Shown here: positions 32,122 to 40,961 of the stretch, in pieces
How the letters are laid out: every line of letters starts with the position of its first letter
How positions within the stretch are numbered: position 1 is the stretch's first letter
The notes under the pieces: model-generated
Told to the model about the DNA's origin: nothing
The model's database searches: none
What the model saw: only the letters and a program-made list of their open reading frames with translations
Source: Luteimonas sp. YGD11-2
GTDB lineage: Bacteria; Pseudomonadota; Gammaproteobacteria; Xanthomonadales; Xanthomonadaceae
Direction of reading: 5' to 3'
DNA: 64,000 bases
NCBI RefSeq assembly: GCF_004118975.1
Contig: NZ_CP035376.1
Span: forward strand, 1 to 64,000
Made by a program: the position numbers and the translations under genes

Positions 32122-33239
32122 TCCAGAAAAGTCGATTCGGTGATCTTTTCTCAGTTGAGAAAGGTCGAATTGGAATCAGAGCGGCAACGCCAGGTGACTT
32201 TCCGCTGGTGACAACTGGCGAGGAGCATCAAACGCATTCAGAGGCTCACTTTTCTGGAGATGCGGTATGCATACCGATGGTCTCGGCGACAGGCCACGGA
32301 CATGCCAGCATCAAGAGGCTACATCACATAAGTGGCAAGTTCGCTGTCGGCTCCATTCTCTGTGCTTGCATTGCCAAAGACGAGAGCCAGGTCTCGGCGA
32401 GATATGTGCATTACTGGCTAAGTGCGCGCAAGGACGATGTTCTGATTCCCTTGATGCAAGGTAGCGCAAACGTTTCGTTGAAGATTGCGGACATTTCTGG
32501 CATCGAGATTTCGCTTCCTCCGCTGGCCGAGCAGCAAGCCATCGTCGCCCGCCTCGACGCCCTGGCCGATAAGACCCGACAGCTGACCGCCCACCTCGAC
32601 GCCATCGAGGCCGATGCCGACCAGCTGCTGGCCCAACAGTTCCAAGCGGCCATCGCCGATGCGCCGTATCGCCCGATGTCCGAGGTGGCACCGCTGATCA
32701 GGCGCCAAGCGGCCATCGCGCCGGAAGTGAGTTACCCGGAGTTGGGCATCCGTTCGTTTGGGAAGGGCACCTTTCACAAGCCGGCATTGCCTGGGATGGA
32801 GCTCGGCACTAAGCGGCTGTTCCGCATCGAAGCAGGGGATCTGTTGTTCTCCAACGTTTTCGCGTGGGAAGGGGCGATCGCGATTGCCGGCCCTGCGGAC
32901 GCCGGACGCTTTGGCTCGCACCGTTTCATGACCTGCGTTGTTGACGAGGAGGCGGTGTTATCCAGCTTCCTGCTGTACTACCTGTTGGCACCGGAAGGCT
33001 TGGAGAAGGTGCGTGAGGCCTCTCCGGGTGGTGCAGGGCGGAATCGAACATTGGGCATCGAGAAGCTAGCAAACATCAAAGTTCCGGTTCCACCACTTGT
33101 CGCCCAGCAGGCCTTCGTTGATCTGCAAGCTACGGTCTCGTCGCTTAAGGCCCGTCACGCCGCAATCCACGACGACAATGCCGCGCTGCTGCCCGCCACG
33201 CTGGATCGTCTATTCACCTCCGCGGATTGCGGGGCATAA
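32118..33239 (+). CDS. hsdS: Type I restriction-modification specificity subunit S
   Basis: Defines the target sequence. The 373-residue protein has two target-recognition domains, each followed by a helical conserved region. The first is SLPPLAEQQAIVARLDALADKTRQL (given here only as the start of the helix, about residues 130-155). The second is PVPPLVAQQAFVDLQ near residue 320. The two domains differ, so a split recognition site is expected. The first domain has lower GC than the rest of the operon, consistent with domain exchange. Confidence 0.93.
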   Translation: MIQKSRFGDLFSVEKGRIGIRAATPGDFPLVTTGEEHQTHSEAHFSGDAVCIPMVSATGHGHASIKRLHHISGKFAVGSILCACIAKDESQVSARYVHYWLSARKDDVLIPLMQGSANVSLKIADISGIEISLPPLAEQQAIVARLDALADKTRQLTAHLDAIEADADQLLAQQFQAAIADAPYRPMSEVAPLIRRQAAIAPEVSYPELGIRSFGKGTFHKPALPGMELGTKRLFRIEAGDLLFSNVFAWEGAIAIAGPADAGRFGSHRFMTCVVDEEAVLSSFLLYYLLAPEGLEKVREASPGGAGRNRTLGIEKLANIKVPVPPLVAQQAFVDLQATVSSLKARHAAIHDDNAALLPATLDRLFTSADCGA

Positions 33240-33411
33240 GAACCGATTCATCAGAGTGATTGGGTGGCTAGGATGGCGAGCAAGGTGCCGGACGTGATGC
33301 AGACGTCGTTGATTGAACGCGTGCTTAAGCAGCCTGACCAAGAATGCTGTACGTTTCCCAGCCTTTAAAGGCCAAACACGAAAGAACGAACTGCGTCAGT
33401 AGTTGTGGCTG

Positions 33412-33445
33412 TGTTGTATGTTGTAGCGCAATACAACATACAACA
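33412..33445. repeat. Perfect inverted repeat built of TGTTGTA units
   Basis: TGTTGTATGTTGTA (33412-33425) and its exact complement TACAACATACAACA (33432-33445) flank the 6-base spacer GCGCAA. Each 14-base arm is itself two direct TGTTGTA heptads, so there are four half-sites. It lies between the convergent 3' ends of hsdS and the small gene at 33472-33744. An operator of a ribbon-helix-helix-type regulator, a recombination site or a transcription end are all possible. Confidence 0.75.
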
Positions 33446-33471
33446 TCGCAGCCTGTGCCAGGACGTGGACA

Positions 33472-33744
33472 CTACAGGTCCTGGATCAAGCTGGACGAGG
33501 GTTTGTACCGGGCTTCAAGATGCCCATAGCGGGCACGGATGGCTTCAATCGCCTTGGCGGAAAGCTCCGGGGCGCCATCCGGCAAGGTTGGGAACAATTC
33601 CTCGCGCAGTTTGGACAACGCGTAGTTGATGAGCTGGGTTTCGTTGAGCCCGAGCATTGCGGCCATCGCCTTGACGGTCTTGCGCGTCACCGTGTTCGGT
33701 GTGTCCTTGTCCTTGAACTTCATCAGTAGTTGCGGCGTGGGCAC
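33472..33744 (-). CDS. Small ribbon-helix-helix-like protein
   Basis: A 90-residue protein starting at a GTG behind GGAG. The centre (VTRKTVKAMAAMLGLNETQ, then LINYALSKLREELFP) has the length and hydrophobic pattern of a ribbon-helix-helix DNA-binding fold. The C-terminal half (SAKAIEAIRARYGHL) is helical. No toxin gene partner is visible next to it. An alternative longer start exists at 33780. Function is not recognised; a transcriptional regulator or antitoxin-like role is possible, perhaps acting at the TGTTGTA repeat 27 bases beyond its stop. Confidence 0.6.
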   Translation of the reverse strand: MPTPQLLMKFKDKDTPNTVTRKTVKAMAAMLGLNETQLINYALSKLREELFPTLPDGAPELSAKAIEAIRARYGHLEARYKPSSSLIQDL

Positions 33745-33852
33745 GGGAGCTCCATATGTCTGCTTATCACATACTCTCAAGCGTGGGCATTCGCGTTAAG
33801 TCGCCCGCCCCTGTCCCGCTGTGAGCAGTGGGTGGCGTGCCATAAGATTGCC

Positions 33853-33891
33853 TCAGCGTACCCGCAACAAGTCACTCCATCTCGTGGTGTA
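33853..33891. repeat. Direct repeat copy 1 (umuC 3' end), possible attL
   Basis: A 39-base sequence that forms the last 13 codons of umuC and recurs at 44348-44386 in the same orientation with a single mismatch (C at 33881, T at 44376). A duplicated gene 3' end is a common mark of site-specific integration. Confidence 0.75.
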
Positions 33892-35094
33892 CGAGGGCGA
33901 CAAGTGCTCCTGCCGCATGCGCCACTGGGCCGGGGTGCGCCGGTGGGCCGAGGCGAATCCCATCGTCCCCCGGCCGAAGCGCCGATTGGCCTGGTCAAGC
34001 ACGGCCATGAGCTTCTCTGACCGCGGGTCCACGCCCGCGAACAGGTCGGCCTGGTAGGTGTCCTCGTGGGTCAGGTCCAGTAGACCAACGCCGGCCTTTT
34101 TGTAGGCGTAACCCTTCCGATACATCGAACGCACCAGGGCCTGGGCCACCGCCAGCACCTCACGTGTGTCGCTGGACGGGGCGATGAGCGGGATGGCGCG
34201 GCTGGGGTGGTATTGCTTGGCGCCAGGCTTGAAGGGGTTGGTGTTGAGCCACACCCACACGCCCGAAGCCTGGAGCGATCGGGCGCGAAGCTTCTCGCAA
34301 GCGCGGACGGCGAAGGTTGCCACCGCATGGCTCACGTCGTCGAGGTCCACGACCTCGCGCCCGAAGGAGCGGGAGACGACGATCTGCTGCCGGTCCGGCT
34401 CGGATTCTTCCAGCTGCGCGCAGGCAGTGCCCTGAAGCTCGCGCTGCGTACGCGCCAGTACTACGCCATAGCGGGTCCTGAGGGTGTCGGGGTCGGCCCG
34501 GGCCAGGTCCCCGGCCGTGAGGATGCCTTCGGCGCCCAGCCGGGTCGCCCACTTGCGGCCCACGCCCCAGACATCCTCCACCGCGAAATCGGCCAGCTGC
34601 GCGGCATTGCTGACCTCCTCCACGCCCTCCACCGTCGACTTTGCCCGCTTGTTGCCAAGCTTCGCCAGGGTCTTGGTCGACCCGATGCCCACGCAACACG
34701 GAATCCCGGTCCACTGGCGGATGCGAGCGCGCGCTCCGGTGGCGACTCGCACCCGCTCGTGCGCAGGGATGCCGTCGAACGACACGAACGACTCGTCGAT
34801 CGAGTAGACCTCCACGGCGGGGAACAGATCCCGCAGGATCGACACCACCCGGCCCGACAGGTCCCCATACAGCGCAAAGTTGGCCGAGCGGACCTTCAGC
34901 TGCCGGCGGATGGGGGAGGGCACCTCATGGATGGGCTGGCCCATCTTCACGCCCAAGGCCTTCGCCTCGTTGCTCCGGGCAATCGCGCAACCATCGTTGT
35001 TGGACAGCACGACCACGGGCTGGCCGCGCAAGGACGGGTCGAACACCCGCTCGCACGAGGCATAGAAGTTGTTGCCGTCGACGAGGCCGAACAT
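33853..35094 (-). CDS. umuC: Y-family DNA polymerase V subunit UmuC
   Basis: Error-prone translesion polymerase, active with UmuD'. The 413-residue protein begins [18 protein letters not shown], with the catalytic Asp in LVDGNNFY and Asp-Glu in SIDESFVSF. The helix-hairpin-helix ([13 protein letters not shown]) and little-finger domains follow. The C terminus [12 protein letters not shown] is encoded by one copy of a 39-base direct repeat. It is 253 bases downstream of umuD on the same strand; that gap contains a hairpin but no gene that I can see. Confidence 0.95.
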   Translation of the reverse strand: MFGLVDGNNFYASCERVFDPSLRGQPVVVLSNNDGCAIARSNEAKALGVKMGQPIHEVPSPIRRQLKVRSANFALYGDLSGRVVSILRDLFPAVEVYSIDESFVSFDGIPAHERVRVATGARARIRQWTGIPCCVGIGSTKTLAKLGNKRAKSTVEGVEEVSNAAQLADFAVEDVWGVGRKWATRLGAEGILTAGDLARADPDTLRTRYGVVLARTQRELQGTACAQLEESEPDRQQIVVSRSFGREVVDLDDVSHAVATFAVRACEKLRARSLQASGVWVWLNTNPFKPGAKQYHPSRAIPLIAPSSDTREVLAVAQALVRSMYRKGYAYKKAGVGLLDLTHEDTYQADLFAGVDPRSEKLMAVLDQANRRFGRGTMGFASAHRRTPAQWRMRQEHLSPSYTTRWSDLLRVR

Positions 35095-35322
35095 CGCTTC
35101 AATCCGTTGGAGATGCGGGACAGGGTAGGCCGGTCGCTCTCACCGGCTGAGACTGCCGCCCTGGCAAGGCCTTACAGACCCAGGTGGCGAAGTCCTACCC
35201 CCGCCGAGGCAAAGCCCGATGGCCACGCCTTGGCGCGTCAGGGACACTGGCCCTGCGGTTCAGGCCAATGTCCACCCGGGTGGGCCGGGAGCAGTCCCCT
35301 CCTCCGAGCGCCGATAAGCCTT

Positions 35323-35344
35323 CAACGCCCCTTCGGGGGCGTTG
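35323..35344 (-). terminator. Hairpin directly after umuD
   Basis: CAACGCCCC and GGGGCGTTG form a perfect 9-bp stem with a 4-base loop, starting 4 bases after the umuD stop. No U-tract follows on the transcribed strand. It may attenuate transcription into umuC or protect the umuD message. Confidence 0.55.
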
Positions 35345-35347
35345 TCG

Positions 35348-35845
35348 TCAGCGCTTTCTGCGGAACTGCTTGCGAAACGACCAGGTCACCACGCCCCACA
35401 CCTCGACCTCTTCCTCCGGGCCTACCCGGATGGGGGCGTGCTGTGGGCTTCCCGAACGCAGCTCCAGGCCCCGGGCGGTCGGCCACCACTGCTTGACGGT
35501 GTAGCCGCCCTCCCATAAGACCATGACCACGTCGCCATGCCGTGGTGTGAGCGAGCGGTCCACCACCAACGTGTCGCCGGGGAAGATGCCGAACTCCACC
35601 ATCGACGTGCCCGTGTCGGCTTCGACGAAGAAGGTGGCTGCGGGGTTGCCGATCACCCGCTCGTTGAGGTCCAGATCATCGCCCTGGCCGTAGAAGTCCT
35701 CGGCCGGGGAGGGAAAGCCGCAGGTGGCGCGGAAGGGCATCACCGGCCGGGGCATCCATGAGGGGGCAGGCACGCACGCGCCCAACAGCCCAGGTGGGTC
35801 AGGCATACGGCGGGGCAGGCGGTAGACAACAGCAAGTTCAGACAT
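35348..35845 (-). CDS. umuD: UmuD, S24-family self-cleaving DNA polymerase V subunit
   Basis: On RecA filaments it cleaves itself to UmuD', which activates UmuC. The 165-residue protein has the cleavage site Cys-Gly in ATCGFPSPAEDF, the catalytic Ser in DTGTSMVEFG and the catalytic Lys in YTVKQWW. The N-terminal part before the cleavage site is about 18 residues longer than in E. coli UmuD, so a later start is possible (MPFRATCGF). No clear LexA box was identified upstream. Confidence 0.92.
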   Translation of the reverse strand: MSELAVVYRLPRRMPDPPGLLGACVPAPSWMPRPVMPFRATCGFPSPAEDFYGQGDDLDLNERVIGNPAATFFVEADTGTSMVEFGIFPGDTLVVDRSLTPRHGDVVMVLWEGGYTVKQWWPTARGLELRSGSPQHAPIRVGPEEEVEVWGVVTWSFRKQFRRKR

Positions 35846-36091
35846 GGGGGCCAGGATCCGGGGACGTCACCCGCTCAGGGCGGGCCAACAGAGTAGGAGC
35901 CCGGGCCCGGCAAGGCCATTAGCATTTCGCTGAATGGGGCGCCCCCTTGGCAAGGCAATGCCGCCTACCACGACGGTCGAGCTTACCTCGAGCCTGCAGG
36001 GCCGGAGGCAGTAGCGCTGAGCGTTGAAGGCGACGCTGGCCTAACGAGTGGATGGCTAGGGTGGGCGGCACTATCTGCCAGGAGCTTCTCC

Positions 36092-36271
36092 ATGCCCGAC
36101 AACCCCAATGATCGTGGTTCGCAGGACCGGTCCCGTATTTCCATGGAGCAGGATCACGAGGTGCGTTACTGGACGGAGAAGTTCGGGGTGGACCGGCAGC
36201 GCCTCCAGGACGCAGTGAACGCGGTAGGCAACTCGGCCGAGGCTGTGGAGAACTATCTGGCCGGCCGCTGA
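36092..36271 (+). CDS. DUF3606-family small protein
   Basis: A 59-residue protein, MPDNPNDRGSQDRSRISMEQ at the start, then EVRYWTEKFGVDRQRLQDAV and VGNSAEAVENYL. This is the full DUF3606 pattern (QDRxRI, then E-x-RYWTE, then L-x-x-AV-x-x-VG). The function of this family is unknown; its members are common on mobile elements of proteobacteria. A ribosome-binding site GGAG precedes the ATG. Its 3' end overlaps the convergent gene at 36253 by 19 bases. Confidence 0.85.
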   Translation: MPDNPNDRGSQDRSRISMEQDHEVRYWTEKFGVDRQRLQDAVNAVGNSAEAVENYLAGR

Positions 36272-36627
36272 GCCGAGCTCGCCCACGCGATGACCGCTTG
36301 GCACTCGGTCGGCCCCATGAGGCCGATGTGGGCTTGGCGCTCTGAAAGCCGAAGGGCTGCCGCCAGTTCCGGGTAGACAGCAGAGCGAGAGCGTCCACCG
36401 CCTTGCCACAACGGGTCTAGGGCTCTATGCGCCAAGCTCCGCCAATGGCGGGTGTCGGCGTCGGCCAAGGTGCCCAACGGCCGGGTGGTGCCTTGGCAGC
36501 ACCGAATGAAGGCGTCGCAGGGTTCGCACTTCCACGCCGGGCCCCAGTCCGCGGGGTAGGGATAGCCCGGCTCCTGCCAGCGCAGCAACACGGCCGGCTG
36601 CTGGCAGTAGGGACAAAGGACGCTCAC
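36253..36627 (-). CDS. DUF3268-type zinc-finger protein
   Basis: A 124-residue protein starting at GTG 36627, MSVLCPYCQQPAVLL. A CxxC pair is near residue 5 and a second is in WKCEPCDAFIRC, followed by PLGTLAD, then DPLWQGG and HIGLMGPTECQAVIAW. These match the DUF3268 zinc-finger family, whose members are found on plasmids and genomic islands and have no known function. The GTG overlaps the stop of the next gene upstream (GTGA), so the two are coupled. Confidence 0.8.
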   Translation of the reverse strand: MSVLCPYCQQPAVLLRWQEPGYPYPADWGPAWKCEPCDAFIRCCQGTTRPLGTLADADTRHWRSLAHRALDPLWQGGGRSRSAVYPELAAALRLSERQAHIGLMGPTECQAVIAWASSAQRPAR

Positions 36628-36875
36628 CCGGGGCGTTCGATGACTCGATCCGTCCACTCGTCGGGCACCGCATAGCCCGCATCGTCGCAGTCGGCCGTCA
36701 GCTCGAACAGTTCGACGCGAAGCGCGTCCAGGTCTTCCGGGGCGGCTTGAGCTAGCAAGGCCTGCTCCTGCTCGGAAAACCACCGCCAGAACTCGCCGTA
36801 GGTCTTGCCATACCAGTGCGCGGGACGCGTGGCCAACTGGAAGTCGTGGAGGGCTTTTTTCAGTGCGTCGTCCAT
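36624..36875 (-). CDS. Small hypothetical protein upstream of the DUF3268 gene
   Basis: An 83-residue acidic protein (MDDALKKALHDFQLATRPAH, then WYGKTYGEFWRWFSEQEQAL). Aromatic and acidic residues are frequent and it has no signal peptide or membrane helix. It is coupled to the DUF3268 gene by a GTGA overlap and is divergent from the 78-residue gene at 36917 across a 41-base gap. Not recognised. Confidence 0.65.
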   Translation of the reverse strand: MDDALKKALHDFQLATRPAHWYGKTYGEFWRWFSEQEQALLAQAAPEDLDALRVELFELTADCDDAGYAVPDEWTDRVIERPG

Positions 36876-36916
36876 CGGCCTACTATAGACGCGAGACCCC
36901 GTCTCTGGAGGACCCT

Positions 36917-37153
36917 ATGGCCACGCTCCAAGCCCTCACGGCCCAGCTCGACGAACTGGAAGCCAGCCTGCCCCAGCTCATCGCAGATCACCCCGACGAC
37001 GGGGACTTTTGGATGGCGTTCGCCGGGGTGGCCGACGTCATCGAAGACCAGGCGGGCGAGCACTGCCAGGCGGTGGGGAAACGACTGGCGGCCATGCTGG
37101 CACAGCACGGGCGCTACATGTCCTACATGGAGCTCGACTGCGAGGACGACTGA
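36917..37153 (+). CDS. Small acidic hypothetical protein upstream of the SRAP gene
   Basis: A 78-residue acidic protein (ATLQALTAQLDELEASLPQL near the start, ending MELDCEDD) with no signal peptide or membrane helix. GGAGGA lies 5 bases upstream of the ATG. It ends at the base before the SRAP gene starts, so the two are co-transcribed. An accessory of the SRAP protein is possible; no function is recognised. Confidence 0.65.
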   Translation: MATLQALTAQLDELEASLPQLIADHPDDGDFWMAFAGVADVIEDQAGEHCQAVGKRLAAMLAQHGRYMSYMELDCEDD

Positions 37154-38083
37154 ATGTGCTACTCCGCCCAAGTGTTCGCCGGATTCCGCAAGTTCCAGCG
37201 CCAGACCGGCTCGAAGATGGCCATTCGGGACTACGTGAAGCTGTTCTGGCGGGACATGGGTAAGGACCCCCATGCCAAGCGCCCGAAGGTGCCTCGGGCC
37301 ATGGAAATCGATGTCCTCCAGTTCGGGCCCGACGAGGTCGCCGAGCTCATCCGGGCGTGGGACGCGGACGAGATGACGAATCTGTCCCAGGAGCTGTTCA
37401 AGCAGAAAAAGCGGGTGGCCGACGGGCAGCGCAAGCTGCTGGAAAAAGTCACCAAGAAGGCCCAGGACGACGTGCGCATTGGCACGGACAAGATGGCCCG
37501 GATCCAGGCCCGCATCGACGCGCTCAAGCGCACCGAGCCCAAGCCCAGCGACTCGCGGATCTTCCCCGGCTACTTCGTACCGGTCATGGTCATGGAAGAC
37601 GGGGAGCGGGTGGTCAAGCCGATGCGCTACCAGTGTCGGCCTGCTGGAAAGCCCGCGTTCTACGACACCAAGTTCCCGGGCACCTACAACGCCCGGCGGG
37701 ACAACCTCGAAGGCTTCTGGAAGGATCTCTTCGGCCAGCAGCATGGCCTGATGGTGGCCGACGTGTTCTACGAGAACGTGGAGGTGGACGGCAAGAACCA
37801 AGTGCTGGCCTTCACGCCGCGCGACCATGAACCCATGCTCATCGCCTGCCTTTGGTCGAAGTGGACGGATCCCAAGGGCGAGCATCCAGACTTGTTGTCG
37901 TTCGCCGCCATCACCGATGAGCCCGAGCCCGAGGTGGCCGCCGCAGGCCACGATCGGACCATCATCAACATCCGCCCCGAGCACGTCGATGCCTGGCTCA
38001 ATCCTGGCAAGAACCTGGCGGCTATGCAGGCCATATTCGACGACAAGCGGCACCCGTATTACGAGCACCGACAAGCAGCTTAG
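37154..38083 (+). CDS. SOS response-associated peptidase (SRAP/HMCES-like), long form
   Basis: SRAP proteins crosslink to abasic sites in single-stranded DNA through Cys2 and so protect them. The sequence begins MCYSAQVFAGFRKF, which gives the catalytic Cys2 after Met removal. Later elements include TYNARRDNLEGFW, AFTPRDHEPML and GHDRTIINI, which stand in the places of the conserved Asn, Glu and His. At 309 residues it is longer than YedK (222) because of a charged helical insert (about residues 60-135) that looks coiled coil. A close paralogue lies at 53293. The neighbours umuDC support a DNA-damage role. Confidence 0.85.
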   Translation: MCYSAQVFAGFRKFQRQTGSKMAIRDYVKLFWRDMGKDPHAKRPKVPRAMEIDVLQFGPDEVAELIRAWDADEMTNLSQELFKQKKRVADGQRKLLEKVTKKAQDDVRIGTDKMARIQARIDALKRTEPKPSDSRIFPGYFVPVMVMEDGERVVKPMRYQCRPAGKPAFYDTKFPGTYNARRDNLEGFWKDLFGQQHGLMVADVFYENVEVDGKNQVLAFTPRDHEPMLIACLWSKWTDPKGEHPDLLSFAAITDEPEPEVAAAGHDRTIINIRPEHVDAWLNPGKNLAAMQAIFDDKRHPYYEHRQAA

Positions 38084-38312
38084 GCGTGCCTGTAGTAGGG
38101 ATTGCTCAAGACATATCCGCATGCATGCTCAAGGCGCCTACGCGAGCTGCTCATGCAAGCATGAAGTCGTCGAGGACGCATGAGTGATTGCGGACAGTAT
38201 CCGGGATAGGGTCGAGGCAGCTTCCGACTCGAAGCGGTCGTTCGCTAGCCATCCGAGGACCTATCGCGCTGCTAACTTAGTCGGCCAACGTGTCGTGTGT
38301 CAGGTGGGTCCC

Positions 38313-39077
38313 CTAACCATCGATGTCATTTTCTCCCTTGTAGCGTCCGTTGCTTAAGACGGCCGCATACGCGGCCCAGTCGATAGCCGGAACGCTGCCC
38401 AAGGACTGTAGTTTCGACAGCAAGCGAAATAGGAAGAGAATCAACGCGCCATCGCTTGGATACACGCTCAGGCTGCCATTGAATGTGTCAAAGGCGCCGT
38501 CTTCGAGCGCACACCCGCAATCCAGGTGTTCGTCCACGGTGTCCGGCAGGTTCTTCTCGAACGTAGGGCCCAGTCCATCAGCCCAGCTCGAGCGCGGTGC
38601 CACTAGCCCGGCCACGATGGGGAACGGGGGCTTGGAGGGGAACACGCCCCCAGCATGGGCGATGGGGACTGACGTACGCAGCAACTTGCGCACCGAAGCG
38701 GCCTTCTGCCCTGCGTACCCGAAGTAGCTTTTGTCGAAGTGCGGCTTGGATTCGAATACCGCGTACACCGCCTCCGCCGGGACATAGCGATGCCGCTGCT
38801 GATCGAGCAACGTCGGAGTGAAATGCCGATCGAAGATTATGATATCGATCTGTTCACTGCTTCCCCCGGCGCTGTCAATAACAAAGCCGGTCTCGACCTT
38901 ATAGCGGTCGGGCAAGTATGCGCGGAAGACCTCGATCCAGTTGTCTTCATTGACGCTACCCTGGGTGCCCGAATGACTGATCGATTGAGAGGCACGGCGA
39001 ATCTTCAGTGCGAGGTCGTCCTGTACTCCAACGAACGCATCACGAAGCCAGGCGGTATCGTCGATTGGGTGGGTCAT
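38313..39077 (-). CDS. DUF6602 nuclease-like protein, candidate CBASS effector
   Basis: A 254-residue protein at the 3' end of the CBASS operon, 14 bases after the CD-NTase stop. It matches the DUF6602 pattern: NEDNWIEVFRAYLPDRYKV, GFVIDSAGGSSEQIDIIIFD and AEAVYAVFESKPHFDK. The Asp in QIDIIIFD and the Glu-x-Lys in FESK form a PD-(D/E)xK-type nuclease signature. In type III CBASS the last gene is usually a cyclic-nucleotide-activated effector, often NucC, also a PD-(D/E)xK nuclease. Effector function is inferred from this position and fold. ATG 39077 has AAGGA upstream; a TTG at 39083 is also possible. Confidence 0.75.
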   Translation of the reverse strand: MTHPIDDTAWLRDAFVGVQDDLALKIRRASQSISHSGTQGSVNEDNWIEVFRAYLPDRYKVETGFVIDSAGGSSEQIDIIIFDRHFTPTLLDQQRHRYVPAEAVYAVFESKPHFDKSYFGYAGQKAASVRKLLRTSVPIAHAGGVFPSKPPFPIVAGLVAPRSSWADGLGPTFEKNLPDTVDEHLDCGCALEDGAFDTFNGSLSVYPSDGALILFLFRLLSKLQSLGSVPAIDWAAYAAVLSNGRYKGENDIDG

Positions 39078-39091
39078 CTGCAACGTCCTTG

Positions 39092-39991
39092 TTACGACTT
39101 AGGGAACTTGGGGCCGAAGAGCGTGCGCCAAGCATCGAGTGCTTGGCCGTTCTTGCCTTGGCGAGCCAGGTTTATCGCTAGTGTGACCTCCCGAGCAGCA
39201 GCCTCGAGCAGGGTCTTGGCGCGTGCCTTGCGGGCCGCATCCATGCTGTCGCTCACTGGCGGACCCAGCCCGGCCGGGTCGGGCCACGTGTCGTGAATGC
39301 GCGTAGCCAACGTAGCGAAAAGGCCTTGGAACTCGTAGTCGAATCTGCCACCCCAGCCACCGTGCAGGCAGTCCAGCGCCATGACCTCGAGGAGGAACGA
39401 TGGCTTCACGGGCTTCTCGCCGTGCTTGGGGTTGTTGTTCCAGTACTTGAGCATTCGCACAATGCCCTTCCACTCGCCCGAGTACGCCTTGTTGGCAGCG
39501 GTTGCTTTTGTCGCATGTTTCTCCGGGTTGGTCTTGATCCACGCTCCCGACGCAGTGTCGGGGATCTCGTAGTCATCGCCGGCGCGGAAGGCCGGAATCA
39601 CGTCCACGCTCAGAATGCGATAGTGGGTGTTGTCGTCCGAATCCACGTCAACGCCGAAATCTACGTTGAGCGAGCGTGACTGTTTGCTGACCTTCTCATG
39701 CCCGTACTTTTCCACAAGCGCAGTGTAGAAGGCATCGATCACCTCAGACGGTGCCTTGTCGCGATAGCCGCGCTCGCTGTCGGCCAGCTCGAAGAAGATG
39801 TCGACGTCCTTGAGCGGCTTGGTCTTGGTGTAGCGCGCGTAAGATCCGGTCAAAAAGTCACGATCGACCTTGAACTTGCTGTTGATGTGTTCACGCACCT
39901 CCGTGTGCCTGGCGATGGCATTCTTTTTCTCGTTCTCGTTCAGCTCCAGTCGCGACCGGAATTTCCGAAAGGCGTCATCCAAGCTGATCAT
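39092..39991 (-). CDS. cdn: CBASS cGAS/DncV-like nucleotidyltransferase (CD-NTase)
   Basis: Synthesises the cyclic oligonucleotide alarm that activates the effector during phage infection. The 299-residue protein has the polymerase-beta-type active site: GS in LTGSYARYT (about residues 49-50), the catalytic Asp pair in [10 protein letters not shown] (62-64) and a third Asp in [10 protein letters not shown]. It overlaps the upstream HORMA gene (ATGA). The operon structure makes it a type III CBASS enzyme. The clade and product (for example cAAA) cannot be fixed by eye. Confidence 0.9.
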   Translation of the reverse strand: MISLDDAFRKFRSRLELNENEKKNAIARHTEVREHINSKFKVDRDFLTGSYARYTKTKPLKDVDIFFELADSERGYRDKAPSEVIDAFYTALVEKYGHEKVSKQSRSLNVDFGVDVDSDDNTHYRILSVDVIPAFRAGDDYEIPDTASGAWIKTNPEKHATKATAANKAYSGEWKGIVRMLKYWNNNPKHGEKPVKPSFLLEVMALDCLHGGWGGRFDYEFQGLFATLATRIHDTWPDPAGLGPPVSDSMDAARKARAKTLLEAAAREVTLAINLARQGKNGQALDAWRTLFGPKFPKS

Positions 39992-40491
39992 CCTGTCTTT
40001 CTCCAGTAGGTGGTATTGGCACCCAGGCCCTGGTGCTCGACGGTGGTCCCTAGGCTCTGCGGCACCATCCCGGCCGTCGAATAGCCAGTAGCATCGCCCC
40101 AGCCGACCACGTCCGGCGCGCCAGGCGCGACGATGAGCAAGAGCGAGTAGCGGCACTGGCTCGGCACCAGCCCCGCCTTTGTGATCGCGTAGCGAAGCTG
40201 AGTCGTGTCGGTCCAGAACGATCCATCACCGCCGGTCCAGCCGTAGCTGATTTCCAGGTCCCAGCGGAACACCATCGTGTCCGTTTTCGGGTCGATGATC
40301 TGCAGCTTCACCGAGCGCAGGTGCTGCGACTCCATCCAGGCGGTGAGGGCGCGCAGGTTGCTTTCCTTGTTCTGCACGAACTTCTGCGGATCCAGTCCAC
40401 TGAAGAGCAGGATGTCCTTGAGGCTCTTAAGGATGTTGTCGGCCACGTAGCGGACGGAGTGCGTGTACGAGTAGACGCTGACGGTGGTCAT
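39988..40491 (-). CDS. cap7: Bacterial HORMA-domain protein (Cap7), CD-NTase activator
   Basis: HORMA proteins of type III CBASS bind a peptide, remodel and switch on the CD-NTase. The 167-residue protein starts [20 protein letters not shown], the usual beginning of bacterial HORMA proteins, with a following [13 protein letters not shown]. The C-terminal safety-belt region covers the last 50 residues (ending NTTYWRKTG). The ATG overlaps the stop of the upstream gene, and its stop overlaps the cdn start, so the three genes are coupled. Confidence 0.85.
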   Translation of the reverse strand: MTTVSVYSYTHSVRYVADNILKSLKDILLFSGLDPQKFVQNKESNLRALTAWMESQHLRSVKLQIIDPKTDTMVFRWDLEISYGWTGGDGSFWTDTTQLRYAITKAGLVPSQCRYSLLLIVAPGAPDVVGWGDATGYSTAGMVPQSLGTTVEHQGLGANTTYWRKTG

Positions 40492-40961
40492 TTCAGCAGG
40501 CCCTCGAGGTCGAGGGTCAGCGCGTTGCCAGTCGACGCCGCCGGTGTGCTGTCGGCAACCTCGAAACCGTCGGTGGTGTCTCGCGCAGTGATGCGCTTGC
40601 TCGATCCAGCCAGCGCACGCTGCACCCACTCGAGGTCCTCAGCTTGGCACGGCAGCGATACTGACCAGTCGCCCTTCAACGGGTCGAAGCCCAGCGCATC
40701 TTCGCTTGCCTCCGCCTCGTCGAGCGCGTCTTCATCGTAAATACAATACAGCCGGGTGCGCGGACCGTCACAGGTCACCACAATCGGGGTCTGGCGCATG
40801 GAGCCGTCGCCGATCACACTCGCGACGATGCCGGTGACAGCCTCAAGCTCCGCGGCTGCGGTGGCGTTATTGTCCCGCGTTAGCAGCGCCATGATGAAAC
40901 GCCAGGTGGCAATCGAGTCCCGATACGGGATGCTGCGGATGGTGCGGCGAACGGTGCTCAT
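40488..40961 (-). CDS. cap8: Second HORMA-like protein (Cap8/HORMA3 type) with closure peptide
   Basis: A 157-residue protein ([20 protein letters not shown] at the start). It resembles the second HORMA protein of two-HORMA type III systems such as that of Pseudomonas aeruginosa: an acidic middle ([20 protein letters not shown]), [16 protein letters not shown], and a flexible C-terminal tail ending [11 protein letters not shown]. In P. aeruginosa the corresponding tail is the closure motif bound by the first HORMA protein. Here that assignment is by similarity of plan. Confidence 0.75.
   Translation of the reverse strand: MSTVRRTIRSIPYRDSIATWRFIMALLTRDNNATAAAELEAVTGIVASVIGDGSMRQTPIVVTCDGPRTRLYCIYDEDALDEAEASEDALGFDPLKGDWSVSLPCQAEDLEWVQRALAGSSKRITARDTTDGFEVADSTPAASTGNALTLDLEGLLK

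Noticed and set aside
22321..33850. Prophage
   Set aside because: There are recombinases but no capsid, terminase, portal, tail or lysis genes in the window.
35846..36091. A LexA box upstream of umuD
   Set aside because: No sequence close to a known xanthomonad or E. coli LexA box could be recognised, so SOS control is not claimed from sequence.
35919..36398. Minus-strand open frame opposite the DUF3606 gene
   Set aside because: The short plus-strand DUF3606 protein explains the region with a ribosome-binding site and family motifs; the antisense frame has none.
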